Source: Trueperaceae bacterium
GTDB lineage: Bacteria > Deinococcota > Deinococci > Deinococcales > Trueperaceae
DNA: 19,118 nt
Reading direction: 5' to 3'
Assembly (NCBI GenBank): GCA_007122815.1
Contig: SKSV01000294.1
Coordinates: forward strand, 1-19,118
A program made the translations under genes and the position numbers. The notes under the pieces are model-generated. The model saw nothing but the letters and a program-made list of their open reading frames with translations. It did no database searches and was not told the DNA's origin. Shown here piece by piece: positions 1-9,355 of the stretch; position 1 is the first letter of the stretch, and each line of letters begins with the position of its first letter.

Positions 1-1485
1 CTCGGTAGCTTCGGGCTGCCTGTCTTCGTCGGGACCGTCGCCAGCCTACGCCGCCAGGTCCGCTTCCACCGCGACGCCGCTGGTAGAGCGCAGTTCGATG
101 CGCTGACGGGGTTGATGAACCGCCTGGCGCTCGAGGCGCAGCTGGCCGACTGGATCGCCAGCGCGCGCGAGGAGGGGCGCTCAGCGATGTTCGCGGTGCT
201 CTTCGTCGACCTCGACCGCTTCAAGGTGGTAAACGACACCTACGGTCACGACGCGGGCGACAGGCTGCTCTGCGCCATCGGGCGTCTGCTGCGCGACAAC
301 GTCCGAGAGGACGACCTGGTCGCGCGCCTCGGGGGAGACGAGTTCGTGGTCGCGCTGCCCGGACTCCATGACCGTCAGACCGCCGGGGCCATCGCCGCCA
401 AGCTCGTCGACCTGCTCGGGATCCCCTTCGACGTCAGCGGGAAGATGATCCACGTCTCCGCTTCCATCGGCATAGCCGTGTACCCCGCGGACGGCGAGGA
501 CGTCAGCACCCTCCTGACCAGCGCCGACACGGCCATGTACGCGGTCAAGTCTCGCGGGAAGAACTCCTTCGTCTTCTCCGACCTGGGTCTCCGAGACCGG
601 CAGGCTCGCCGCCTCGACCTCGAGCGGCGCCTGCGCGTCGCCATCGCCGACCATCGCCTCCAGGTCGCTTACCAGCCGCAGATCGACTTGGCGACGGGTC
701 GCGTCGTCGCCTTCGAGGCCCTGCTGCGCTGGGACGATCCGGAGTTGGGAAAGGTCTCACCCTCCGAGTTCGTGCCGATCGCGGAGGAGGCCGGGCTGAT
801 CGTGCCCATCGGGTACTGGCTGATGCGTGAGGCCTGTTTCCAGGCACGCACTTGGAACACCGCCGACGGGCACGGCGTGGGTGTAGCGGTGAACGTGTCC
901 CCCCTGCAGTTCCGCCAGGCTGACTTCGTGGACCAGGTGGAGTCGGCGTTGGAGGACAGCCGCCTCGATCCCGCGAAGCTCGAGGTAGAGGTGACCGAGA
1001 GCGTGCTCATCGACCAGTTCGACCTGGCCGTGCACGCCCTCCGGCTCCTTCACCGCATGGGAGTCGGGACCGCGCTCGACGACTTCGGGACGGGGTACTC
1101 CTCGCTGGCGTACCTGCAGCGGCTGCCGATCGGCTCGCTCAAGATCGACCGCAGCTTCGTATCGTGCCTCAACGTCACCAGCCACGGCCGTGCGGGCAAC
1201 GCCGTGCCGATCGTCGACGCCATAACCGCGATGGGCCGCACCCTCGGTAAGTCCGTCGTGGCGGAGGGTGTCGAGACGCCCGCTCAGGCTCGCTACCTGG
1301 CTCGCATCGGCGTCACCCGTGCGCAGGGCTTCCACTTCGGGAGGCCGATGGCGGCAGACGCAGCCACGCAGGTGGTGGAGCGCCAGCTGCGCGCGGAACA
1401 GGTAGCCGCTCTGGCGTCCCTGCGCGCCGAGGAGCAATCGCGCCGCAGCGCCGACGACTCCAAGATCGAGCTCCTGCTCGACTGA
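1..1485 (+). CDS. GGDEF-EAL cyclic-di-GMP signalling protein (5' truncated by window edge)
   Basis: This gene makes and/or breaks down the second messenger cyclic-di-GMP. The reading frame is open back to base 1, so the start and the N-terminal sensor part lie outside the window; 494 residues are visible. The first visible residues are hydrophobic (around LPVFVGTV) and look like the end of a membrane segment. The GGDEF domain begins with FDALTGLMNR at visible residue 32, an intact GGDEF active-site motif is at 111-115, and an inhibitory I-site RxxD (R102-D105) lies exactly five residues before it. The EAL domain follows, with EAL at 239-241, a DD pair at 360-361 in LDDFGTGYSSL, KIDRSF at 381 and AEGVET near 422, so the phosphodiesterase residues look intact too. 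Both activities could be present; in many such hybrids one is regulatory. The preserved I-site argues for feedback-inhibited cyclase activity. An ATG at 112 lies inside the GGDEF domain and is not the start. Confidence 0.95.
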   Translation, partial: LGSFGLPVFVGTVASLRRQVRFHRDAAGRAQFDALTGLMNRLALEAQLADWIASAREEGRSAMFAVLFVDLDRFKVVNDTYGHDAGDRLLCAIGRLLRDNVREDDLVARLGGDEFVVALPGLHDRQTAGAIAAKLVDLLGIPFDVSGKMIHVSASIGIAVYPADGEDVSTLLTSADTAMYAVKSRGKNSFVFSDLGLRDRQARRLDLERRLRVAIADHRLQVAYQPQIDLATGRVVAFEALLRWDDPELGKVSPSEFVPIAEEAGLIVPIGYWLMREACFQARTWNTADGHGVGVAVNVSPLQFRQADFVDQVESALEDSRLDPAKLEVEVTESVLIDQFDLAVHALRLLHRMGVGTALDDFGTGYSSLAYLQRLPIGSLKIDRSFVSCLNVTSHGRAGNAVPIVDAITAMGRTLGKSVVAEGVETPAQARYLARIGVTRAQGFHFGRPMAADAATQVVERQLRAEQVAALASLRAEEQSRRSADDSKIELLLD

Positions 1486-1511
1486 AGGCTCCGGAGTGCG
1501 CCAGGACCGAC

Positions 1512-1520
1512 TGTTAGACT
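1512..1520 (+). promoter_or_regulatory. Extended -10 promoter candidate for gnd
   Basis: TGTTAGACT matches the extended -10 pattern TGnTANNNT. No convincing -35 hexamer is visible 16-18 bases upstream. Initiation would fall near 1527, giving a leader of about 60 bases that contains a stem-loop and a Shine-Dalgarno sequence. Confidence 0.4.
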
Positions 1521-1534
1521 GAGCGCTGTTCTCC

Positions 1535-1567
1535 GGCCGCCGCCGTGCTGAGCGGCACGGGACGGCC
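1535..1567 (+). other. Stem-loop in the gnd 5' leader
   Basis: CCGTGC (1543-1548) pairs with GCACGG (1555-1560) around a six-base loop, and GGCCG (1535-1539) pairs with CGGCC (1563-1567) outside it. The structure ends seven bases before the AAGGAG ribosome binding site at 1574-1579. It could influence gnd mRNA stability or translation, or simply reflect high GC content. It lacks a U tract, so it is not an obvious terminator for the upstream gene. Confidence 0.3.
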
Positions 1568-1586
1568 TCGTGGAAGGAGCTCCAGG

Positions 1587-3053
1587 ATGAGCGAGCGAGC
1601 GGACGTAGGCCTGATCGGCCTGGCGGTGATGGGGCAGAACCTCGTCCTCAACATGGCCGACAACGGCTTCACCGTGGCGGTGTACAACCGCACCACATCG
1701 GTGACCGAAGACTTCGTCTCCGGTCGCGGCAAGGGCGAGCGCATCATCGGCACCCGTAGCCTCGAAGAACTCGTTGATGCGCTGGAGCGGCCCAGGCGGC
1801 TCATGCTCATGGTCCAAGCCGGACGCCCGGTGGACGCCGTCATCGCGGCTCTCCTCCCCCTGCTCGACGAGGGTGACGTGATCGTCGACGGAGGCAACTC
1901 CAACTACGAGGACACGGTGCGCCGTGAGGCCGAGCTCAGGACTCGCGGACTGCTCTTCCTCGGCACGGGCGTCTCGGGAGGTGAGGAGGGTGCGCGCTAC
2001 GGCCCCTCGATCATGCCCGGCGGCGACAAGGAGGCGTGGGAGCGCTTGCGGCCCGTGTTCGAGGCCGTCGCCGCGAAGGTCGACGACGAACCGTGCGTGG
2101 CTTGGATGGGCGAGAGCGGCTCGGGCCACTTCGTGAAGATGGTCCACAACGGCATCGAGTACGGCGACATGCAGCTGATCGCCGAGGCGTACCAACTGCT
2201 GCGAGACGGCCTGGGGCTCGAACCGCCGGAGCTCAAGGACGTGTTCGAGCGTTGGAACCAGGGCGTGCTCGACAGCTACCTGATCGAGATCACCCGAGAC
2301 ATCCTCGGCACGTACGATGAGGACGGCAACCTGGTGCTCGACCTGATCCTCGACCGCGCCGGCCAGAAGGGCACGGGACGCTGGACCGCGATAGGAGCGC
2401 TGGAGGCCGGGCAGCCCGTCACGCTGATAACCGAGGCCGTGTTCGCGCGCTCGCTGTCCGCCCTCAAAGAGGAGCGCGAGCGGGCCTCGGCGGTTCTGGG
2501 CAAACCACCGGGGCGGCTCGACGGTGTGGCGGACGAGGCCGCGCGCGAAGCGTTCGTCGCCGACCTCGAGCAGGCGCTCTACGCCAGCAAGATCGTCAGT
2601 TACGCGCAGGGTTACATGCTGATGCGCGCCATCGCTCAGGAGCGCGGGTGGTCGATCGACCTGGGCGCGACCGCGCGGATCTGGCGCGGAGGCTGCATCA
2701 TCCGCTCGCGTTTCTTGGGTGACATCACCTCCGCCTACGAGCACCATCCCGAGCTAGAGAACCTGATGCTCGCCCCCTTCTTCGCGAGCGCCCTAGCCGA
2801 GGCCGACGCCGCCTGGCGGCGCGTGGTGGCGGGTGCCGTGAGCGCTGGCATCCCGTCTCCCGCGATGAGCGCGGCGCTCGCCTTCTTCGACGGCTACCGC
2901 AGCGCGAGGCTCCCAGCGAACCTCCTGCAGGCGCAGCGCGATTACTTCGGAGCTCACACCTACGAGCGAGTCGACAGGGCGCGTGGCGAGTTCTTCCACA
3001 CCGACTGGATAGGCAGCGGAGGTGGGGTGACCTCAAGGAGTTACGAGGGGTGA
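1587..3053 (+). CDS. gnd: 6-phosphogluconate dehydrogenase, decarboxylating
   Basis: A cytosolic enzyme of the oxidative pentose phosphate pathway. It converts 6-phosphogluconate and NADP+ to ribulose 5-phosphate, CO2 and NADPH. The product is 488 residues, close to the usual 470-490. The N-terminal Rossmann fold shows GLIGLAVMGQN (8-17). The substrate site GVSGGEEGARYGPSIMPGG is present, as is the catalytic lysine K184 in KMVHNGIEYGDMQ. GQKGTGRWT and the C-terminal YFGAHTYER and FFHTDW motifs are also there. The ATG at 1587 is chosen because AAGGAG (1574-1579) sits seven bases before it and MSERADVGLIG aligns with family starts; an in-frame GTG at 1545 would add 14 unsupported residues and overlaps the leader stem-loop. 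The gene stands alone between a signalling gene and rpoD, with its own promoter candidate. No truncation or missing motif was seen. Confidence 0.97.
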   Translation: MSERADVGLIGLAVMGQNLVLNMADNGFTVAVYNRTTSVTEDFVSGRGKGERIIGTRSLEELVDALERPRRLMLMVQAGRPVDAVIAALLPLLDEGDVIVDGGNSNYEDTVRREAELRTRGLLFLGTGVSGGEEGARYGPSIMPGGDKEAWERLRPVFEAVAAKVDDEPCVAWMGESGSGHFVKMVHNGIEYGDMQLIAEAYQLLRDGLGLEPPELKDVFERWNQGVLDSYLIEITRDILGTYDEDGNLVLDLILDRAGQKGTGRWTAIGALEAGQPVTLITEAVFARSLSALKEERERASAVLGKPPGRLDGVADEAAREAFVADLEQALYASKIVSYAQGYMLMRAIAQERGWSIDLGATARIWRGGCIIRSRFLGDITSAYEHHPELENLMLAPFFASALAEADAAWRRVVAGAVSAGIPSPAMSAALAFFDGYRSARLPANLLQAQRDYFGAHTYERVDRARGEFFHTDWIGSGGGVTSRSYEG

Positions 3054-3075
3054 GGCTCGGACTGCGGCGCGGACT

Positions 3076-3091
3076 CCGGAGCGGACTCCGG
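3076..3091 (+). terminator. Weak terminator-like hairpin after gnd
   Basis: CCGGAG (3076-3081) and CTCCGG (3086-3091) can form a six-base-pair stem with a four-base loop, 23 bases past the gnd stop. Flanking GCGC blocks could extend it across a bulge. No T tract follows, so an intrinsic terminator function is doubtful. Confidence 0.25.
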
Positions 3092-3155
3092 CGCGCAAGG
3101 AGCATCGCCCGTCAAACCCTCCAGTAGCCCCGCACCCGGCGTTCACGGCGCGCTC

Positions 3156-3164
3156 TGGTATCGT
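3156..3164 (+). promoter_or_regulatory. Extended -10 promoter candidate for rpoD
   Basis: TGGTATCGT fits TGnTANNNT. No clear -35 element is seen. Transcription would start near 3171 and give a leader of about 120 bases before the rpoD GTG start. Confidence 0.4.
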
Positions 3165-3292
3165 GAGCGGCCTGGATCGCCGCAGGTGATCCGGTCGTGC
3201 ACCTGTGGCGTCGCGCGCTGATCGCGGCGGGCGAGCGAAACCCGTTCCAGGGGGCTCGCAGCCCGATCAGTGTCCGGAAGCTAGGAGGCCCC

Positions 3293-5002
<1,710 letters not shown>

Positions 5003-5021
5003 TCAAGGGGGCTCTGACCCA

Positions 5022-5029
5022 GGGGGGGG
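5022..5029 (+). repeat. Run of eight G residues in the rpoD-GDPD spacer
   Basis: Eight consecutive G lie 20 bases past the rpoD stop, with further G runs at about 5006-5011 and 5042-5045. The tract is non-coding. It could slip during replication or form a G-rich structure in the rpoD 3' end, but no function is evident. No intrinsic terminator was found in this 91-base spacer. Confidence 0.5.
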
Positions 5030-5081
5030 ACGCGCGGAGGCGGGGTCGAGGCATGCGATAGCGTCTGGCCGCGCGGTCGGC

Positions 5082-5087
5082 TACGAT
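5082..5087 (+). promoter_or_regulatory. Leaderless-type -10 box (TACGAT) of the GDPD gene
   Basis: TACGAT ends six bases before the ATG at 5094. This is the spacing expected if transcription starts at or next to the start codon. No Shine-Dalgarno sequence and no clear -35 are visible upstream. Confidence 0.55.
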
Positions 5088-5093
5088 GCCGGC

Positions 5094-6023
5094 ATGTACA
5101 AAGCAGACAGAGCGCCCCGCGTCAGCTTTGGCCGTCGCCTCCTCCGTGGGTTCTTCTGGCTCGTGGTGCTGCTGGTGTTGGTCGGCGCGCTGGCTTGGTG
5201 GCGCGCTGCGCCCCGCCCCGCGCACCCCTACCTCAGCAACTTGCTGGGATCCGGACCTCACGTGCACGCCCACCAAGGCGGTGACCACCTGTGGCCCGGC
5301 AACACAATGATGGCTTTCGAGGGTGCGCACGCGCTCGGGGTCGACGTCCTCGAGTTGGACGTGCATCTCACCGCCGACGCCGAGGTCGTGGTGATCCACG
5401 ACTCCACCGTCGACCGCACCAGCGACGGCAGCGGGAGGGTTGCCGACATGACGCTGGCGGAGCTGCGCGACCTCGACTTCGCCTACCGCTGGCGGCCCCC
5501 CGGAGCGGCCGACGACGAGTTCCCGCATCGCGGCCAAGGCGTCACGATCCCCACGCTCGAGGAGGTCCTGACGGCCTTCCCGGACACGGCGGTCAACGTG
5601 GACCTCAAGGTCGACGACGTGCGCCTGATCGCCATCACCTGCGACCTCCTCCGCAGCCTGGGCCGAGAGCGCTCGGTGCTCGTGGCGTCGTTCCAGCAGC
5701 GCACGCTTCGGGAGTTCCGCCGGCGCTGTCCCGGGGTGGCCACCTCCGCCGGACCAGACGAGGTGCGCACCTTCGTGTTCCTGAACATGGCGTACCTGGG
5801 GCGGCTCTACGCCCCGCAGGTGGAAGCGTTCCAGGTGCCCATCAGCCGCGCGGGCATCGAGATCGTCACCCCACGCCTGGTCGAGGGACTCCAGGAGCGC
5901 AACGTGCAGCTCGACGTCTGGACGATCAACGACGAGGCCGAGATGCGCCGCCTCCTCGACATGGGCGTGGGAGGGATCATCACCGATCGTCCCGACCTGG
6001 CGCTCCAGCTGATGGGTCGGTGA
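5094..6023 (+). CDS. Membrane-anchored glycerophosphodiester phosphodiesterase
   Basis: A GDPD-family enzyme that would hydrolyse glycerophosphodiesters, released from phospholipids, to glycerol-3-phosphate and an alcohol. The product is 309 residues. A basic start is followed by one membrane segment at about 16-36 (rich in L, V, W), so the catalytic domain probably faces the outside as a signal-anchored protein. Catalytic positions are visible: H60 in HQGG, N70-T71, E87 and D89 in ELDV, and H102-D103. The C-terminal WTINDEAEM and GGIITDRPDL blocks close the TIM barrel. HQGG and PGNT replace the commoner HRG and PENT. This Q variant occurs in some relatives and keeps the catalytic histidine. 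The gene has its own leaderless-type promoter, so it need not be cotranscribed with rpoD. Substrate preference cannot be told from sequence. Confidence 0.92.
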   Translation: MYKADRAPRVSFGRRLLRGFFWLVVLLVLVGALAWWRAAPRPAHPYLSNLLGSGPHVHAHQGGDHLWPGNTMMAFEGAHALGVDVLELDVHLTADAEVVVIHDSTVDRTSDGSGRVADMTLAELRDLDFAYRWRPPGAADDEFPHRGQGVTIPTLEEVLTAFPDTAVNVDLKVDDVRLIAITCDLLRSLGRERSVLVASFQQRTLREFRRRCPGVATSAGPDEVRTFVFLNMAYLGRLYAPQVEAFQVPISRAGIEIVTPRLVEGLQERNVQLDVWTINDEAEMRRLLDMGVGGIITDRPDLALQLMGR

Positions 6024-6048
6024 GGTCGGCTGCCTCGGGCCAGCGCTC

Positions 6049-6102
6049 TTAGCTCAGCCCGTCGCCTTGGTTCAGCCCGTCGTCTTGGCTCAACCCGTCC
6101 CC
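6049..6102. repeat. 18-bp tandem repeat, three units, at the 3' end of the MOSC gene
   Basis: Three imperfect 18-base units at 6049, 6067 and 6085 share the core TCAGCCCGTCG (TCAACCCGTCC in the third). The innermost unit contains the MOSC stop codon. Read on the minus strand, every unit carries TGA in the same frame, at 6092-6090, 6074-6072 and 6056-6054. The spacer between the convergent GDPD and MOSC genes consists almost entirely of this repeat. Confidence 0.8.
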
Positions 6103-6752
6103 CGCCGGCCGCCCTCGGCGCGCTTGCGAAGCGCGTGGCGCCAGTCATCCAGGAGGCCCGGCGCTTCCGCGACGGCTGAGAGTGCGTCTGCGTCGATCGG
6201 CTCGGCGTAGCGGAGCTCGTTCAGCCGGGCCACGCTGGGCGCCTCAGCCAGCCTCTCGACCAAGCGGCCCTCGTCGCCTTCGCGCACCTCGCCGGGCTCC
6301 AGCACCCGCAAGTACCAACCCGTCCAGCCCGTGGTGAGGAGGTCGACGGTGAGGCGCTTCTCGCCGGTGAAGGCGGCGGGCTTGTAGCAGGGCACGCGTG
6401 GTTGGCTGACCTGTACCACGCACTCACCCAGCGAGATCACGTCGCCGACGCAGGTGTCTCCCTCGTCGACTCCGCTCACGAGCAGGTTCTCGCCGAAGGC
6501 GGGACGCCGTAGCTCGCGGCCGTAACGTTCGCGCCAAGCCTCGTAGCGTGAGGCGGGGTACACGCAGACGGCCTTCTCGGCGCCGCCGTGGTTGCGGCGG
6601 TCGGCTACCGTGTCACCTTGGAAGCCTTGGCTCCTGAGCGACAGCGGTCCGCTTGCGCGCGCCTTGCCGATCGCAGATGGCACGGGTTTACCGGCATGCT
6701 GTATCGAGCCCACCAGCCCGTGCCTGAGCTCCTCGACCCGGAACGTGTACAT
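6090..6752 (-). CDS. MOSC-domain protein, YiiM-like
   Basis: A 220-residue protein of the YiiM type: a MOSC domain followed by a small helical (3-alpha) C-terminal region, matching the roughly 224 residues of E. coli YiiM. YiiM and its relatives use molybdenum cofactor and protect against N-hydroxylated bases such as 6-hydroxylaminopurine. Visible motifs are NHGGAEKAVCVY (54-65), GENL (87-90) and QPRVPCYK with the presumed cofactor cysteine C122. The helical tail covers about residues 160-210. The gene lies 39 bases downstream of the TRAP permease on the same strand but has its own TAGCCT box six bases before its ATG, so it probably forms a separate leaderless transcript. The C-terminal end runs into an 18-bp tandem repeat with three in-frame stops. 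The substrate is an inference from the family. Confidence 0.92.
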   Translation of the reverse strand: MYTFRVEELRHGLVGSIQHAGKPVPSAIGKARASGPLSLRSQGFQGDTVADRRNHGGAEKAVCVYPASRYEAWRERYGRELRRPAFGENLLVSGVDEGDTCVGDVISLGECVVQVSQPRVPCYKPAAFTGEKRLTVDLLTTGWTGWYLRVLEPGEVREGDEGRLVERLAEAPSVARLNELRYAEPIDADALSAVAEAPGLLDDWRHALRKRAEGGRRGTG

Positions 6753-6758
6753 CCCAAG

Positions 6759-6764
6759 AGGCTA
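6759..6764 (-). promoter_or_regulatory. Leaderless-type -10 box (TAGCCT) of the MOSC gene
   Basis: On the minus strand TAGCCT is followed by exactly six bases (6758-6753) and then the ATG at 6752. No Shine-Dalgarno sequence is present in that gap. A TTGACA lies further upstream but is 25 bases from the -10, too far for a normal -35. Confidence 0.55.
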
Positions 6765-6791
6765 CCGCGAGGGGCAGGCGTGAACCGTGTG

Positions 6792-8822
6792 TCAACCGCC
6801 GGCTGCGGAGACGGTTGCGCCGCGCTCGCGCGCCTCGCGCCGGTATCGGAACAGGTTGATGCCGAGCACGGCCAGCATCACGCCCATACCCAACACCTCG
6901 ATCGCGAACGCGGGATAGAAGATCATGACCAGACCTGCCCCAACGAGCACCCGGTTGAACCAGAGCATCCTGGTGAACATGTGGCCCTCGAGCGCCGCCG
7001 CGAAGGCGAAGAGCGCTACGAGCGCCGTGAGCACGGTCCAGATCACGTACGCTGGCGGGCCGCCCACCACCATCTCGGGGTTGTAGACCAGGAAGAGCGG
7101 GATGAGGTAGAGGCCTTTGGCGAACTTCCAAGCCTGGAAACCGGTCTTCATGGGGTCGGCGTTGGCGATGCCGGCGGCCGCGAACGCCGCCAGGGCTACC
7201 GGGGGAGTCACGTTGGAGTCCTGCGAGTACCAGAAGATCACCAGGTGGGCGATGATCAGCGGGATGCCGAACTCGCCCACGAGGGCGGGCGCGGCCAGCA
7301 CCGCCAGCACGATGTAGCTTGCAGTCACGGGGAGGCCCAGACCCAGGACGAGGCTAGCCAGCGCGAGCATCACGAGCGCCAGGAGCAGGTGGCCGCCGGA
7401 GAACGCCATCATCAAGCCCGAGAATTTCAACCCCAGCCCGGTCAGGCCGATCATGCCCACCACCACACCTGCAATGGCGCACGCGATGGTGACCGGTATG
7501 GCGTTGCGAGCCCCCGTCTCTAGCGCCGCCACGAAACGCCCGACCCCCAGCAGTCCGGCGGCAAGCAGCGGCGGCCGCTCCGGCACGTCCTCGGGAGCCA
7601 CGCGCAGCACGAAGCGGCGGATCGCCCAGCGAGCGACGGAGACCACCAGGATCGTCACGATGGCGACGAACCCGACGCGGTTCGGCGAGATGCCCTGGAG
7701 CAAGAACCATATGAGCACCCCGAGCGGCACGAGGTAGTACCAACCGTCCTTCAACACCTGGCCGAAGCCTGGCAACTCGGAGCCCTTCATGCCGCGCATG
7801 CCGCGCTTGACGGCGATGATGTCGACGAACAAGAACACGGTGGCGAAGTACAGGAGCGCCGGAAGCAATGAGAGCCGCACGATCTCGGCGTACGGCAAGC
7901 CGGTGTACTCGGCCATCAGGAAGGCACCGGCGCCCATGATCGGCGGCATGATCTGCCCGCCCGTGGAGGCGGCCGCCTCCACCCCGCCCGCCTCCTCCGG
8001 CCGGTAGCCGAGCCGCTTCATGAGCGGGATCGTGAAGGCGCCCGAGGTGACGACGTTGGCGATCGCGCTGCCTGAGATGGAGCCCATGAAGCCCGAGGCC
8101 ACCACCGCGGCCTTGGCGGGCCCACCGCGCGCGCGGCCCGCCGCCGCGTACGCCAGGTCGATGAAGAAGCGACCCGCTCCAGTCGTCTCGAGGAACGCGC
8201 CGAAGAGCACGAACGTGAACACCACGGTAGCCGCCACCCCGAGCGGCAGCCCGAAGATGCCCTCCTGCCCCAAGTACAGCGTGGCCACGATGCGATCGAA
8301 GCTGTAGCCACGGTGGGCCAGGATGCCGGGCATGACGTCCGCGAGCCATGGCAGCTCCCCGCGCGAGCCCGCCATGGCGTAGGCCACGAACGCTGCGGCT
8401 ATGACGGTGATCGGGAGCCCGATCACCCGCCGTGACGCCTCGAGCAAGACCAGCGTCATGATGATCCCGGCCACGATGTCTTCCGAGCGGAAGAAGCCGC
8501 TGCGCGCGATTATCGCGTCGAGGTTGACGAGCAAGTACCCGCCGCCGTAGAGCGCCCCCGCGATGAACACCCCGTCTATCAGCCAACCCCACCATGCGCG
8601 CTGGCGGCGACCGAAGGGGAACACCAGGAACGCGATGACGAGCACGAGCGTTAGGTGGAAGCCTCGCTGCACGAAGAGGTTCATGGGTTGCACACCGGCG
8701 GTGTAGAGCTGGAAACCACCCAGCACCAGCGCCAAGAGCGTCACCAACACCGCCAACCAAGCGGCGATCGGCGCCGAAGGCCGCACGGTCGCTTCGGCTG
8801 CGCTCGCTCGCAGTTCGCTCAT
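6792..8822 (-). CDS. TRAP transporter fused permease (4TM/12TM, TAXI type)
   Basis: The membrane part of a tripartite ATP-independent periplasmic transporter, which uses an ion gradient to import a solute delivered by its binding protein. The 676-residue chain fuses the small DctQ-like unit (about four membrane segments in the first 170 residues) to the large DctM-like unit, as is typical of TAXI-type systems. Family blocks visible are GFMGSISGSAIANVVTSGAF, RLGYRPEEAGGVEAAASTGG followed by QIMPPIMGAGAFLMAEYTG, and GLGLPVTASYIVLAVLAAPAL. Hydrophobic segments continue to near the C-terminus. The start ATG overlaps the DUF1850 stop as ATGA, so translation is probably coupled. With the DUF1850 and TAXI genes it forms one operon. 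Family members carry organic acids or amino acids; this substrate is unknown. Confidence 0.95.
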   Translation of the reverse strand: MSELRASAAEATVRPSAPIAAWLAVLVTLLALVLGGFQLYTAGVQPMNLFVQRGFHLTLVLVIAFLVFPFGRRQRAWWGWLIDGVFIAGALYGGGYLLVNLDAIIARSGFFRSEDIVAGIIMTLVLLEASRRVIGLPITVIAAAFVAYAMAGSRGELPWLADVMPGILAHRGYSFDRIVATLYLGQEGIFGLPLGVAATVVFTFVLFGAFLETTGAGRFFIDLAYAAAGRARGGPAKAAVVASGFMGSISGSAIANVVTSGAFTIPLMKRLGYRPEEAGGVEAAASTGGQIMPPIMGAGAFLMAEYTGLPYAEIVRLSLLPALLYFATVFLFVDIIAVKRGMRGMKGSELPGFGQVLKDGWYYLVPLGVLIWFLLQGISPNRVGFVAIVTILVVSVARWAIRRFVLRVAPEDVPERPPLLAAGLLGVGRFVAALETGARNAIPVTIACAIAGVVVGMIGLTGLGLKFSGLMMAFSGGHLLLALVMLALASLVLGLGLPVTASYIVLAVLAAPALVGEFGIPLIIAHLVIFWYSQDSNVTPPVALAAFAAAGIANADPMKTGFQAWKFAKGLYLIPLFLVYNPEMVVGGPPAYVIWTVLTALVALFAFAAALEGHMFTRMLWFNRVLVGAGLVMIFYPAFAIEVLGMGVMLAVLGINLFRYRREARERGATVSAAGG

Positions 8823-9349
8823 GGGCTGACGACCTTCAGGAGCAGGCGTTCCCCGGCGTATGCGCTGCTGAGGTCGTACTCGCTCGCGCCATGCACGAGC
8901 ACGGTGGGCGCGCTCGCGCTGCCAGCCCGGAGCCAGTAGCCGTTGCCTGGGATGGGCTCGTCGATGCCGGCGATCCAGTACCCTCCATCGCCGTCGTCTT
9001 GCAGCTCACCCCTACCGGGGGTGTGGCCGAGACCGGCGACGTCGAGTCTCGGGGTGAGCGAGTCCGTCAGGAGCATGCGCCCGTCCCTCCAAGCGAAGAC
9101 GTCTCGCACCACGATACCCGCAACGGAGTGCACCCAGCGGACCTCCCAAGTGGGATCGCCGCGCAACGCCAAGCGCAGGACCTCGTCGCCCTCGGTACTC
9201 AGCACGAGCAGCTCGGCTCCGGGGCGGAACAAGGCCTCGTACACCATGAGGCCGGCTCCCACGCTCAGGAGGGTGAACACCACGAGGGCCCACGCGAGCG
9301 GGGGCAGACGCCGCCTGCGCCTGCCCCCGCTCGCAGGTGTCGTGACCAA
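8819..9349 (-). CDS. DUF1850 family membrane-anchored protein
   Basis: A 176-residue protein with an arginine-rich start, one membrane segment at about 15-41 and an extracytoplasmic domain. The block VRWVHSVAGIVVRDVF and the preceding VLSTEGDEVLRLAL stretch resemble DUF1850 proteins, which are often encoded between TAXI binding-protein and TRAP permease genes. The function is unknown; an accessory role in solute capture or permease assembly is an inference from this fixed neighbourhood. The start is a TTG at 9349, six bases after the TAXI stop. A GAAGGT lies upstream inside the TAXI 3' end but rather far away, and no better start precedes the membrane segment. It is in the same frame as the TAXI gene, separated by one TGA and two sense codons. 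Its stop overlaps the permease ATG. Confidence 0.85.
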   Translation of the reverse strand: MVTTPASGGRRRRRLPPLAWALVVFTLLSVGAGLMVYEALFRPGAELLVLSTEGDEVLRLALRGDPTWEVRWVHSVAGIVVRDVFAWRDGRMLLTDSLTPRLDVAGLGHTPGRGELQDDGDGGYWIAGIDEPIPGNGYWLRAGSASAPTVLVHGASEYDLSSAYAGERLLLKVVSP

Positions 9350-9355
9350 GCCGAC

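Noticed and set aside
1293-2747. 484-residue open frame on the minus strand opposite gnd
   Set aside because: It lies antisense to gnd and the end of the GGDEF-EAL gene, has no family motif, and is the kind of long open frame that GC-rich codon use produces on the opposite strand.
6049-6102. CRISPR-like repeats
   Set aside because: The 18-base units are contiguous, without spacers and too short, so this is a simple tandem repeat.
6785-6797. TTGACA on the minus strand as the -35 of the MOSC promoter
   Set aside because: It is 25 bases from the TAGCCT box, well beyond the normal 16-18, and overlaps the TRAP permease stop region.
6588-7523. 311-residue plus-strand frame opposite the MOSC and TRAP permease genes
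   Set aside because: Histidine/glutamate/arginine-rich translation typical of a reverse-strand shadow of a hydrophobic membrane protein gene.
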